From contig CM039462.1 of the NCBI GenBank assembly GCA_022414725.1, forward strand, positions 11,455,369 through 11,519,368: a DNA stretch of 64,000 bases, given 5' to 3'. The position numbers were made by a program, and so were the translations under genes. This DNA is from Microglena sp. YARC (Eukaryota > Chlorophyta > Chlorophyceae > Chlamydomonadales > Chlamydomonadaceae). The notes beneath the pieces were generated by a model, which saw nothing but the letters and a program-made list of their open reading frames with translations, was not told the DNA's origin and ran no database searches. Below are positions 35,405 through 47,741 of this stretch, in pieces (positions within the stretch are counted from its first letter, which is position 1; every line of letters begins with the position of its first letter).

Positions 35405-36195
35405 GAAGCCTCTGACCTGGCTGAAGGTTGGGCAATGAGAGGAGCCTAGGTGGTGTCAACCAGCAGACTAGAGTGACTTTCCTGACCCCCCCCCCAAGTG
35501 GAAAGACTTCAAGGTCCAATGCTTTTGATACTTGGGTCTTCCTGGATGCAAGGACTTTTAATCTACAAATACCCAGTTTGGGAATTCTTGATTATGCAAT
35601 GGCAAGATGTCTGCAAGAAAGAAGGGCAGTGAGGCACCCCCACACTTGGTGCAAACCAGGGACACCTTGGGTGTTTAGGTCTATGGGGCTGTGGGCAAGG
35701 ACTTAAGTCTAAGCTACATTTTGTGCCTCCCTCCCCTGACCGCTAAAAACCTCAAACAGAAGAAGAGCTCTGAAACCTTCAAGTAGAGCACTTCATTGAG
35801 ATGAATGAAAAATCTACATGAGGAGATCTCAGACCCTATAGTCAGCTGGGAGGAGGGGGGGTGGCTACAAGCTCATCACTGGATCTAATGCCTAAGCAAC
35901 ACTTTCCAAGGACGCAGGCCTGCTGGATAAGAATGGGTGTGAAGGTGGTAAATGATTACCTAGCACAATCCTGGGGACTTGAACATAATTGAGAATGTAT
36001 GGGGCATCCTCCTAAGGCAAGATGTGTGGAAGAATCGCTAAGAGTGGACCTAACTCGGAAGGAAACTGATAGAGGCTGCGTGGGCCAGCAATTGAGCTCT
36101 AAGTCTATCAATGCTCTTCATGCTGGAATTCCAAAGAGGTTGAAATTGGTGCAGCGTGAGGAATGGAAAGTGGTGGCTTCCCCACCACTTAAGTA
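35405..36195 (+). pseudogene. Tc1/mariner-like transposase relic, unit 4
   Basis: Homologous to the other units. GAACATAATTGAGAATGTAT near 35980 is the third acidic residue region, and the C-terminal INALHAGIPK-type sequence lies near 36110. Insertions such as a run of C near 35486 break the frame. Confidence 0.65.
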
Positions 36196-37929
36196 TGACT
36201 GCTTTTCAGATGTTTGGGGGTCTAGTCTAGTGGTGGCTCTAGTGTCACATAGAATACTGAGTGAATGGGGGCATGCCATATGTGGGCATGATGAGGCAAG
36301 GATTTGTGTTGTTTGGATGATAAATAGTTACCTTCGAGTTCCAACTGATGGCATCAACAACCTTGTAAATAAATACAAGAGTTGGGATTTTATGAGAATA
36401 TTGATAACTATGTGTTACAAGACACTATCCATGTTTCATGATCCTCCTTTGAAAATTTGCCTCCATCTCCACCAAGACCTCAATAAGGAAGACTGCCATT
36501 CTGCATAAACTTCCAAGTAACATGTTGGTATGTCTTTGAAAGTGACAGGCAACAAGCTGTGCAAGATTTGGTGTAATCATACAATAATAGCCCCGCGCGC
36601 CATACTTGAAGGGCATGGTAGGTCCATCTCTTAGGCTGACAGGATTGCCCGTACTTCTAATTAATTTGTGTATATCCTCAATGGTGAAGAAGGATACATC
36701 CATTTGGATATGGTTTGCAGTTAGGACTTTACAAGTAACTTTATGTCGAGTTGCATGTCATCCTTCTGTTAAGCTGAGCCTTCTCTCCCCATGGCCCAAT
36801 GGAATGTAAATAGGGCTATTGCATTAAGCAGCACACGCCACTAGACTATAGCTTTATGAAAAAATGAAAGTGAACGGACCAAGTTGCAAGCTTTGTTTGG
36901 GTAAGCCACATGGATGTTTGGGGCCATGCATGGAGTTAACACATACATGATAGGTAGAGCTGCTAGATGTGTGGCCTGGCACACACTTGCTAGTAATAGT
37001 GCCAGATACCGCTAACTAAGCAGCCCTATTTGGGCATACCAAGATTATAATCAACCATGGTGTCCATGAGGCATATCCAGACCTCCCGCCCACATTTGTG
37101 TGTACTCAATGACCCCAGTATGCCATGTGGCTACCAAACAACCTTTCAACTTGTCGCGATGACTTCACATTTAAACGTCGCATCCCGGGTATAGATCACC
37201 AAGTGCGGGGCCGGCCTAGTGCCGATTCACGCGACCACAGTGCCTGGCCTTAGACATGAAGAAGACTGAGAGGATAGAGGACACGCTAGCCTAGGTTGTG
37301 CGAAATGGTGCGGTATGCGAAGATGAAATTTCGCCAGAAACGTCGATGGGGTGGTACTAAGCGTAACCATACGGGTAAGTCCTGGTACGCCCTATGCGCT
37401 CATTGGGTAATAATAATCCATAATTTGCGACAGCAGCGTTGTTCAAAAGTGTCTCTGTGTACGTTAGGAGGTGGAAGGTACTGTAAAGTACCGTTCTTGG
37501 CTTGGAAACAGGGAGGCCTCGGCGTTGGAAGCATTTCTAACCTTGGTAACCGTAGCATTTCGTATATTTCCTATATTCTCTTCCCATCCTCGGAATTCCC
37601 AAGAGATTATTAACTAGGGAACAACAGGCAGTTGATAGTTTTGATCTGGTCCCGGCAGGGTTTTCTCTAATGCTGGCCATAGGCCGTCAAGGTTCTGTGT
37701 AATCCTAGAGACGTTGGAGATGGAAACCTGCCGAACAGCTGCAAGGATTGGAGAAAGTGGACGCTCGGGGAAAAGCCCTCGACATTCCGCGTTTTTTCTT
37801 ACAAGCAGCCCGTGAGGACGAAGATCAAGAGGATGGCAAGCTTGGTCTCTCTCAAGATCAATGCCCCCAACCCTCACCCAAAAGCATGGGATCGCTATTC
37901 AACCTCTGTGGTGTAGGATTCTACATGGA

Positions 37930-38725
37930 GGCAGGAAGCTCTGACCTGGCTGGAAGGTTGGCAATGAGAGGAGCCTAGGTGGTGTCAGACAGAAAGCTAG
38001 AGTGGACTTCTGCCACAAGTTGGAAAGACTCCAGGTCCAATGGCTTTTGATAACTTGGTCTTCCTGGATGCAAAGGACCTTTACTGCTACAATACAGTTT
38101 GGGATTCTTGATTATGCATGGCAAGATGTTTGCAAGAAGAAGGGCAGTGAGGCACCCCACACTTGGGTGCCAAAAACCAGGGAATCTCTTGGGTGTTTAG
38201 GTTCTATGGGGCTGTGGGCAAGGACTTTAAGTCTAATGCTACATTTTGGCCTCCCTCCCCTGACCCTAAAAACCTCAAAAACAGAAGAAGAGCTCTGAAA
38301 CCGTTCAAAGTCAGAGGCACTTCATTGAGATGAAATGAAAAATCTACATGAGGAGATCCAGACTATACAGCTGGGAGGAGGGGGGTGGCTACAAGCTCAT
38401 CATGGATCAATGCCAAGAACACTTCTCCAGGACAGCAAGGCCTGCCTTGATAAGAATGGGTGTAGAAGGTGGTAAAGGATTACCTAGCACAATCCTGGGA
38501 CTTGAACAATCATTGAGAATCGTATGGGGCATGCCTCCAACGGCAAAGATGTGTAGGAACGAATGCTAAGAGTGGACCTAACTGGCAGGAAACATGATAG
38601 AGGCTGCGTGGGCCAGCATTGAGCTGCAAGTCTATCAAATGCTCTCATGCTGGATTCCAAGAGAGGTTTGAAAATTGGTGCACAGTGAGGATGGGAAAGT
38701 GGTGCTCCCACCACTAAGTATGACG
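37930..38725 (+). pseudogene. Tc1/mariner-like transposase relic, unit 5
   Basis: Homologous to the other units. CATCATGGATCAATGCCAAG (second Asp region with an extra base) lies near 38399 and GGGACTTGAACAATCATTGA near 38497. It is followed by AGGCTGCGTGGGCCAGCATT, which in the correct frame reads as the conserved EAAWASIE-like C-terminal segment. Broken by several single-base indels. Confidence 0.68.
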
Positions 38726-40773
38726 CTTTCAAGATGTTGGGGTCTAGGTCTTAAGTGTGGCTTCTCGTGTCACATAGAATACTGAAGATGAATGGCATAG
38801 CCATATGTGGCTTGATGACAAGGACTTGCTGTTGTTTGGATGATAATAGTTACCCTTGAGTCCCAACTGGCATGGCATGCAACGAACCTTGTAAATAAAT
38901 ACAAGAGTTGGGATTTTATGAGAATATTGATACACTATGTGTTACAGATCACTATCCTGTTCATGATCCTCCCTCCCTTTGAAAATTTGCCTCCCATCTC
39001 CACCAATGACCCAATAAGGAAGACTGCCATTCTGGCAACACTTCAAGTCACATGTTGGTATGTTCTTTGAAAGTGACAGCACAAGATTGACAAGATTTGT
39101 GTAATACAATACAATATACATACCTCAAAGGGCATGGGTAGGTCCAATCTCTTAGGCGGACCAGGAATTGCCCGTACTTCTATTTAATTGTGTATATCCT
39201 ATGTGAAGAAGATAGCATCCCATTGGAATATGGTTTGCATTTAGGACGCTTTTAGCAAGTACTTTAAATGTCGTGTTGATGTCCATCCTTCTGTAAGCTG
39301 AGCCTTCTCTCCCATGCCCCATGGAAATGTAAATAGGCCTATTGACATTGCACACACGCCAACTAGACTATAGCTTATAAAAATGAAAGTGAAGGGACCA
39401 GTTGCAAGCTTTGTTTGGGTAAGCCACAATGGCATGTTTTGGGGCCATGCAAACATGGAGTACACATACATCGATAGTAGAGCTGCTAGATGTGTGCCCT
39501 GGGCACACACTTGCTAGTATGTGCCAGATTTACCCTACCAGTACAGCAAGCCCTATTTGGGCATACCAAGATTATGAATCAACACATGGTGTTCCATGAG
39601 GTAATCCAGACCTCCCGCCCACATTTGTGTGTACTCAATTGCACCCCCCAAGTATGGCCATGTGGCTAACCCAAACCAACCTTTCAACTTGGTCCGATTG
39701 ACTTCACCATTTTTAAAGAACGTCGCATCCCGGGTATAGATCACAAGCGGGGCCGGCCCTAGTGCCAGATCTCACGCGACCAACCGTGCCTGGCCTTAGA
39801 CATGAAGAAAAACTGAGAGATAGAGGACACGCTCAGTCCTAGGTTGTGCAGAAATGGTGCGGTATGGAAGATGAAATTCGCAAGAAACGTCGGATGGGTT
39901 TGGTTAGCAAGCGTAACCATAGCGGGTAATCCTGGTACGCCCTATGCGCTCATTGGGTAATAAGTATCCATAATTTGCGAAAGCGGCGTTGTTCAAAGTG
40001 CTCTCATGTTGGTACTTAGGAGGATGAAGGTACTGTAAATGTACCGCCTTCCTTGGGCTTGGAAACGGGAGGCCTCGGCGTTGGAGCCATTTATAACCTT
40101 GTAACAGTAGCATTTCGTATATTCCATACGTACCCTCTTCCATGCCTCGAATTCCCAAGAGATTATTAACTAGGGAACAACGGCAGTTGATAGTTGATCT
40201 GTCCCGGCAGGGTTTCTCTAATGCTGCATAGGCCGTCAGGTTCTGTGTAATCTAGAGACCGTTAGGAGATGGAAACCTGCCGAACAGCTGCAAGGATTGG
40301 AGAAAGTGGACCTCGGGGAAAAGCCTCGACAAGTTCCCGCAGTTCCCTTACAAGCAGCCCGTGAGGACGAAGATCAAGAGGATGGCCAAGACTGGTCTTC
40401 TCTTCCAGATCAAATAGCCCCAACCCTCACCCCAAAGCATGGGAATCAGCTTCCATATCTCACACCTCTGTGTGTAGGATTCTCCCATGAGGCAGGAAGC
40501 CTCTGAACTGGCTGAAGTTGCAATGAGAGGAGGCCTAGGTGGTGTCAACAAAGAAAGCTAGAGTGGACTTCTGCACACAAGTGGAAAGACTCCAGGTCCA
40601 CATGCTTTTGATACTTTGGGTCTTCTGGATGCAAAGGACCTTTAATGCTACAAATACCAGTTTGGGATTCTTGATTATGCATGGCAAGATGTCTGCAAGA
40701 AGAAGGGCAGTGAGGCACCCCCACACTTGGGTTGGTTACAAGCGTAACCATACGGGTAATCCTGGTACGCCCT

Positions 40774-41326
40774 AGGTCATCGCAAGTCACAATAATATTT
40801 CAGTGTGACTTAGGCTTTCATCACAGTGATTAAAATCGTCCTGGTTTCGCCCTACAACAGCGCCATTTTCGACGCATGCAGCGAAAGCACATCGGCGACT
40901 TCGGGTGACCTTTTCCCGAATGAAAGCTATTCGCCAACAAGAAGTTCGCGCTAGTACTTCGTTGCCTAATTGTTCACCCTATCTCGGAATCGCTGGCAGA
41001 GCTTCGCAGGTTCGCAAGAATGACCCCTCGAAAAGGTTGCTAACAGACCCTCGAGCGGCAGAAAACTGCATACCCCTTCGCGTATTACAACTCAGTAGTT
41101 AACGTGCGATCGAGGAGTTATCGGTCACGCTTCAGTCTACGAAAAGTTCTGGGTGTCTGTCGGGATCGCTGGTTTGCGGCGAGCCGAGACATTTCGTCCA
41201 CTGTACGCCTACATTTATCTATAGTTCCCCTGCAAATCGTGTCTTTCGCCTACATTTAGCGAAATTGTCACTTCCCCGAGTGCATGTTGCGTCCTGGGAC
41301 GCAAGGACGTGCGTCTTGGACTACCC
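40774..41326. other. No gene recognised
   Basis: Unique-looking sequence between two arrays. GAGACATTTCG and TTTCGCCTACATTTAGC near 41191 and 41247 recur near 60307, suggesting a dispersed repeat shared with that distant stretch. Confidence 0.4.
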
Positions 41327-41839
41327 TGCCCCACACCTGGATGCGATTCCTCAAACCTGGATGTGCCTGGACACTTTACCCCACACCTGGACTAGAAAAA
41401 TCAAACCTGGATGTGATTTCCTGGCCCCAAACCTGATGTGACACATAACCCCACACCTGGATGTGATTCCACAAACCTGGATGTGACTGGACACTTTACC
41501 CCACGCCTGGATGTGATTGAATCATGGGGATGGGGAATTTCCCCAAACCTGGATGTGACTGGACACTTTACCCCGCCCACACCTGGACTAGATTCCCCAA
41601 ACCTGGATGTGCCTGGACACTTTACCCCACGCCTAGATGCGATTCCCCAAACCTGGATGTGCCTGGACACTTTACCCCACACCTAGATGTGATTCCCCAA
41701 ACCTGCATGTGACGGGACACATTACCCCACACCTGGACTAGAAAAATCAACTGGATGTGGCCTTGGACACTTTACCCCTCGGCCTGGATGTGATTTTCCA
41801 AACCTGGATGTGACTGGACACTTTACCCCACGCGTGGAT

Positions 41840-43809
41840 CAGGGTACTACATTCTGTCAATTTGGTCTGCCCGTTTCGCGCACTTGCCTATATTTTACTG
41901 CCCCAAAGCGCAGTTGCCTTCAAAAAAGTGCACGTTTTCAAAAAAGCGCACTCACCTCTTTAAAAACTGCGCGTTTCGCGCACCAGTTTTTTAATTGGTG
42001 CGCTATTGGTCAATTTTTTTGCATGAGCTGTGGTGACACAGGGTGACAGGGCCTGACAGGGAGCAGGTAGCTGCAAGGAGCAAAGAGACCGGGTAGTGGA
42101 ACAGTACAGACACAGGAACCGCTGTTACAAAACTTACGCGACCAAATCACCGCTTTAAATAATGTAACAATGTAGCCAAAGTCTGTAGACCAGCACGGGT
42201 AGGCAACACCTTGAGAATGGGTAACTCCACCTAATGAAGATTGAGTCATCATCTGGTGGCTGCACTGCTGCCTGAAATGGTACCACCCTAAACCCGAATT
42301 GTAGTATAATTCTTACCCCATAATTCTACCCCGGATTCTAGTAGAATTATTCCCCCATAATTCTAAACGGATTCTTGTAGAATTCTTACACCGAAATCTA
42401 CTAGGTAACGAATCTACTAGGGCTAGTATATTGGGTTAGTACAAATTTGACGGTTTACGACACATCTGATGGTTTACTACCCTATCGTATTAACATTTAC
42501 TACCCCTATCGTATAAAAAAAATACGACCAAATGCAATAAAAACAACCATGGGGTCGTAATAAATCAATACTAGTCAAAATGGGGTATAGTAGAATCGAG
42601 TTTAAATTCAATAGTGGGTACATCATCGTCGACTCCAAAGCCGACAAGGACAAATCAGGCTGATCATACCCCTCAATCGACACCAACACGGTTGGCGAGG
42701 GGGGTCTGGTGGAGGAGGCATGGAGCACATAGGCGCAGGAGAGGTGGCAGCCAGTCCAGCAGCTATAGGCCCTTCCGCTTCGGGGACACCTCGGGGAAGA
42801 CACCCACTGCACGATATAGGATGAAATTAGAAGTCAGCAGAGGAAAGGGGGAAAGCAATGTGATTCTGGGCTGTACTCGAGAGAGCAAAGCTAATTCTCC
42901 CAAACCTTAATTTTAGAACCGAGTCGATGCGATAATCGAGGGCAAACGAGGGACGCTTTCTTAATAGCTCAGGTCAGACAATTTTAGCAGAGCACGAGGG
43001 AGTCAAATTTACTTCTGCTCCAGATGGATGCAATAGCGAGCTTAGTCTTCTTGTTATGGTTGCCGGTATCTCGAGGAGCAGGAGCTAGGGGCAGTGGCGA
43101 CGATGAGGCGAGGGCAGGAGCTAGGGGCAGAGAGCAGGGTCGACACTCCAACTCCGACTGCACAAAGTGGAATGAAATTGGGTAAGAAACTCGAAGTCAG
43201 CCAGATAGCAAATCAAACAGCAACTCGCAATTCAACGAGTCAAACTCGCAAGTCAACAATTTAGCTAATCGACTGGTCTAATCACAAGCATCAAAACTTA
43301 CTTTGTTCCCACAAGCTTGCTGCAGCGACCAGTGGTGTACTGGCGACAGCAGGAGCGACGAGGAGGCTAGGGCACGAGCTAGGGGTAGAGAGGAGGACAG
43401 AGGCGAACTGGCGAACTGGCGATGACAGAGATCGGAATGAAAGCAGAATGATGCTTTGGAGATTCCGAATTGACTTGACTTGAGGCGATTGGGCGGTTGC
43501 AGTTCTGTTAAAATTCAAATCCACGGTGCAGGTTTGCAGTTACCTTTCAGCCACCAGTGCAGTCATTATTACTCTTTGACAGCCTCAATTTGAAGTCACT
43601 CACTCACTGAGTGAGTATCACTCTATCTGATCTGGGGAAAGAGAGGAAGCGCAGAAAGCGCACAGTCAGTAAAAATAGGAGAGCGCCCCTATGGTCAAAA
43701 AAACTGCCTGGAGCGCGCAGAGGGTGTTTAAAAAACTGCCCGTTTAGCGCAGTCGGGCTCCCTAACCCTGCCCGTTTTTGCGCAGTCGCGCGCGCGATGT
43801 AGTACCCTG
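41840..43809. mobile_element. hAT-type TIR element, copy 1 (non-autonomous)
   Basis: The element is 1970 bp from CAGGGTACTACATTC to GATGTAGTACCCTG, giving terminal inverted repeats of about 13 bp. It is flanked by a perfect 8-bp target duplication GCGTGGAT (41832-41839 and 43810-43817). Subterminal regions are rich in GCGCAGTTTTT and AAAAACTGCGCG motifs, like the short MITEs at 647 and 2687, whose ends also start CAGGGTA. No transposase motif was found in any frame. The small frames are proline-rich or leucine-rich without a known domain. The element contains a secondary insertion at 42284-42616. Confidence 0.92.
42284..42616. mobile_element. 333-bp insertion nested in the hAT-type element, copy 1
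   Basis: The insertion starts CACCCTAAACCCGAATTGTA and ends ATTCAATAGTG between direct copies of GGTAC (42279-42283 and 42617-42621). Its ends are imperfectly inverted: both inward sequences contain CAC, AAACYCGA, a TA.TATA motif and CCCCAT. The truncated element at 59572 has a single GGTAC at the same place (59983-59987) and lacks the insert. Tandem ACTACCCCTATCGTAT motifs lie inside. Confidence 0.75.
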
Positions 43810-45775
43810 GCGTGGATGTGATTCCCCAAACCTGGATGTGACTGGACACTTTACCCCACACTTGGACTAGAAAAATCAAACCTGTATGTGCCTGGACACT
43901 TTAACCCACGCCTGGATGTGATTCCCCAAACCTGGATGTGCCTGGACACTTTAACCCACGCCGGGATGTGATTCCCCAAACCTGGATGTGCCTGGACACT
44001 TTACCCCACACCTGGACTAGAAAAATTAAACCTGGATGTGACTGGACACCTTACCCCACGCCTGGACTAGATTCCCCAAACCAGGATGTGCCTAGACACT
44101 TTACACCACACCTGGATGCGATTCCCCAAACCTGGATGTGCCTGGACACTTTACCCCACGCCTGGATGTGATTCCCCAAACCTGGATGTGCCTGGACACT
44201 TTACCCCACACCTGGACTAGATTCCCCAAACCTGGATGTGACTGGACACATAACCCCACGCCTGGATGTGATTCCCCAAACCTGGATGTGACTGGACACT
44301 CTACCCCGCCCACACCTGGACTAGATTCCCCAAACCTGGATGTGCCCGGACACTTTACCCCACGCCTGGATGCGATTCCCCAAACCTGGATGTGCCTGGA
44401 CACTTTACCCCACACCTGGATGTGATTCCCCAAACCTGGATGTGACTGGACACTTTACCCCACGCCTGGATGTGATTCCCCAAACCTGGATGTGCCTGGA
44501 CACTTTACCCCACACCTGGATGTGATTCCCCAAACCTGGATGTGACAGGACACTTTACCCCACGCCTAGACGAGATTCCCCAAACCTGGATGTGCCTAGA
44601 CATTTTACCCCACACCTGGATGCGATTCCCCAAACCTGGATGTGCTCGGACACTTTACCCCACGCCTGGATGTGATTCCCCAAACCTGGATGTGCCTTGA
44701 CACTTTACCACACACCTTGACTAGAAAAATCAAACCTGGATGTGACTGGACACATAACCCCACACCTGGATGTGATTCCACAAACCTTGATGTGACTGGA
44801 CACTCTACCCCACGCCTGGATGTGATTTCCCAAACCTGGATGTGACTGGACACTTTACCCCGCCCACACCTGGACTAGATTCCCCAAACCTGGATGTGCC
44901 TGGACACATTACCCCACGCCTGGATGCGAATCCCCAAACCTGGATGTGCCTGGACACTTTACCCTACACCTGGATGTGATTCCCCAAACCTGCATGTGAC
45001 TGGACACTTTACCCCACACCTGGACTAGAAAAATCAAACCTGGATGTGCCTGGACACTTTACCCCACGCCTGGATGTGATTTTCCAAACCTGGATGTGAC
45101 TGGACACTTTACCCCACGCGTGGATGTGATTCCCCAAACCTGGATGTGCCTGGACACTTTACCCCACACCTGGACTAGAAAAATAAAACCTGGATGTGAC
45201 TGGACACTTTACCCCACACTTGGACTATAAAAATCAAACCTGGATGTGCCTAGACACTTTACCCCACACCTGGATGCGATTCCCCAAACCTGGATGTGCC
45301 TGGACACTTTACCCCACGCCTGGATGTGATTCCCCAAACCTGGATGTGCCTGGGAACTTTACCCCACACCTGGACTAGAAAAATCAAACCTGGATGTGAC
45401 TAGACACATAACCCCACACCTGGATGTGATTCCACAAACCTGGATGTGACTGGACATTTTACCCCACGCCTGGATGTGATTCCCCAAACCTGGATGTGAC
45501 TGGACACTTTACCCCACACCTGGACTAGATTCCCCAAACCTGGATGTGCCTGGACACTTTACCCCACGCCTAGATGCGATTCCCCAAACCTGGATGTGCC
45601 TGGACACTTTACCCCACACCTAGATGTGATTCCCCAAACCTGCATGTGACGGGACACATTACCCCACACCTGGACTAGAAAAATCAAACCTGGATGTGCC
45701 TGGACACTTTACCCCTCGCCTGGATGTGATTTTCCAAACCTGGATGTGACTGGACACTTTACCCCACGCGTGGAT

Positions 45776-47741
45776 CAGGGTACTACATTCTGTCAATTTG
45801 GTCTGCCCGTTTCGCGCACTTGCCTATATTTTACTGCCCCCAAAGCGCAGTTGCCTTCAAAAAAGTGCACGTTTTCAAAAAAGCGCACTCACCTCTTTAA
45901 AAACTGCGCGTTTCGCGCACCAGTTTTTTAATTGGTGCGCTATTGGTCAATTTTTTGCATGAGCTGTGGTGACACAGGGTGACAGGGCCTGACAGGGAGC
46001 AGGTAGCTGCAAGGAGCAAAGAGACCGGGTAGTGGAAACAGTACAGACACAGGAACCGCTGTTACAAACTTACGCGACCAAATCACCGCTTTAAATAATG
46101 TAACAATGTAGCCAAGTCTGTAGACCAGCACGGGTAGGCAACACCTTGAGAATGGGTAACTCCACCTAATGAAGATTGATTCATCATCTGGTGGCTGCAC
46201 TGCTGCCTGAAATGGTACCACCCTAAACCCGAATTGTAGTATAATTCTTACCCCATAATTCTACCCGGATTCTAGTAGAATTATTCCCCCATAATTCTAA
46301 ACGGATTCTTGTAGAATTCTTACACCGAAATCTACTAGGTAACGAATCTACTAGGGCTAGTATATTGGGTTAGTACAAATTTGACGGTTTACGACACCAT
46401 CTGATGGTTTACTACCCCTATCGTATTAACATTTACTACCCCTATCGTATAAAAAAAATACGACCAAATGCAATAAAAACAACCATGGGGTCGTAATAAA
46501 TCAATACTAGTCAAAATGGGGTATAGTAGAATCGAGTTTAATTCATAGTGGGTACATCATCGTCGACTCCAAAGCCGACAAGGACAAAATCAGGCTGATC
46601 ATACCCCTCAATCGACACCAACACGGTTGGCGAGGGGGGGTCTGGTGGAGGAGGCATGGAGCACAAAGGCGCAGGAGAGGTGGCAGCCAGTCCAGCAGCT
46701 ATAGGCCCCTTCCGCTTCGGGGACACCTCGGGGAAGACACCCACTGCACGATATAGGATGAAATTAGAAGTCAGCAGAGGAAAGGGGGAAAGCAATGTGA
46801 TTCTGGCTGTACTCGAGAGAGCAAAGCTAATTCTCCCAACCTTAATTTTAGAACCGAGTCGATGCGATAATCGAGGGCAAACGAGGGACGCTTTCTTAAT
46901 AGCTCAGGTCAGACAATTTTAGCAGAGCACGAGGGAGTCAAATTTACTTCTGCTCCAGATGGATGCAATAGCGAGCTTAGTCTTCTTGTTATGGTTGCCG
47001 GTATCTCGAGGAGCAGGAGCTAGGGGCAGTGGCGACAATGAGGCGAGGGCAGGAGCTAGGGGCAGAGAGCAGGGTCGACACTCCAACTCCGACTGCACAA
47101 AGTGGAATGAAATTGGGTAAGAAACTCGAAGTCAGCCAGATAGCAAATCAAACAGCAACTCGCAATTCAACGAGTCAACTCGCAAGTCAACAATTTAGCT
47201 AATCGACTGGTCTAATCACAAGCATCAAACTTACTTTGTTCCCACAAGCTTGCTGCAGCGACCAGTGGTGTACTGGCGACAGCAGGAGCGACGAGGAGGC
47301 TAGGGCACGAGCTAGGGGTAGAGAGGAGGACAGAGGCGAACTGGCGAACTGGCGATGACAGAGATCGGAATGAAAGCAGAATGATGCTTTGGAGATTCCG
47401 AATTGACTTGACTGAGGCGATTGGGCGGTTGCAGTTCTGTTAAAATTCAAATCCACGGTGCAGGTTTGCAGTTACCTTTCAGCCACCAGTGCAGTCATTA
47501 TTACTCTTTGACAGCCTCAATTTGAAGTCACTCACTCAATTAGTGAGTATCACTCTATCTGATCTGGGGAAAGAGAGGAAGCGCAGAAAGCGCACAGTCA
47601 GTAAAAATAGGAGAGCGCCCCTATGGTCAAAAAAACTGCCCGGAGCGCGCAGAGGGTGTTTAAAAAACTGCCCGTTTAGCGCAGTCGGGCTCCCTAACCC
47701 TGCCCGTTTTTGCGCAGTCGCGCGCGCGATGTAGTACCCTG
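45776..47741. mobile_element. hAT-type TIR element, copy 2 (non-autonomous)
   Basis: The element is 1966 bp, nearly identical to copy 1, with the same termini and the same target duplication GCGTGGAT (45768-45775 and 47742-47749). Sharing the target site and flanks with copy 1 shows that it arose by segmental duplication of the satellite, not by a second transposition. Differences from copy 1 are a few single-base changes, mostly in homopolymers. Confidence 0.92.
46219..46550. mobile_element. Nested 332-bp insertion, copy 2
   Basis: Counterpart of 42284-42616, again between GGTAC repeats (46214-46218 and 46551-46555). It was present before the 3.94-kb duplication. Confidence 0.75.

Larger units (their letters stand above)
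27382..40773 (+). repeat. Tandem array of ~2.5 kb units carrying transposase relics
   Basis: The marker TTAGGAGGATGAAGGTACTG (with indels) falls near 27391, 29884, 32381, 34925, 37464 and 40016, giving five full units of 2493-2552 bp and a partial sixth. Each unit contains, in the same order, a segment with AAACCTGCCGAACAGCTGC, the transposase-like region, a conserved 58-codon-scale stretch around CATGTTCATGATCCTCC, a segment CGGGGCCGGCCCTAGTGCC, and GGTTACAAGCGTAACC (a perfect 6-bp hairpin). Copies differ mainly by scattered one- or two-base indels. The partial last unit is cut inside the transposase near 40731 and joined to the unit's end segment. Confidence 0.93.
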
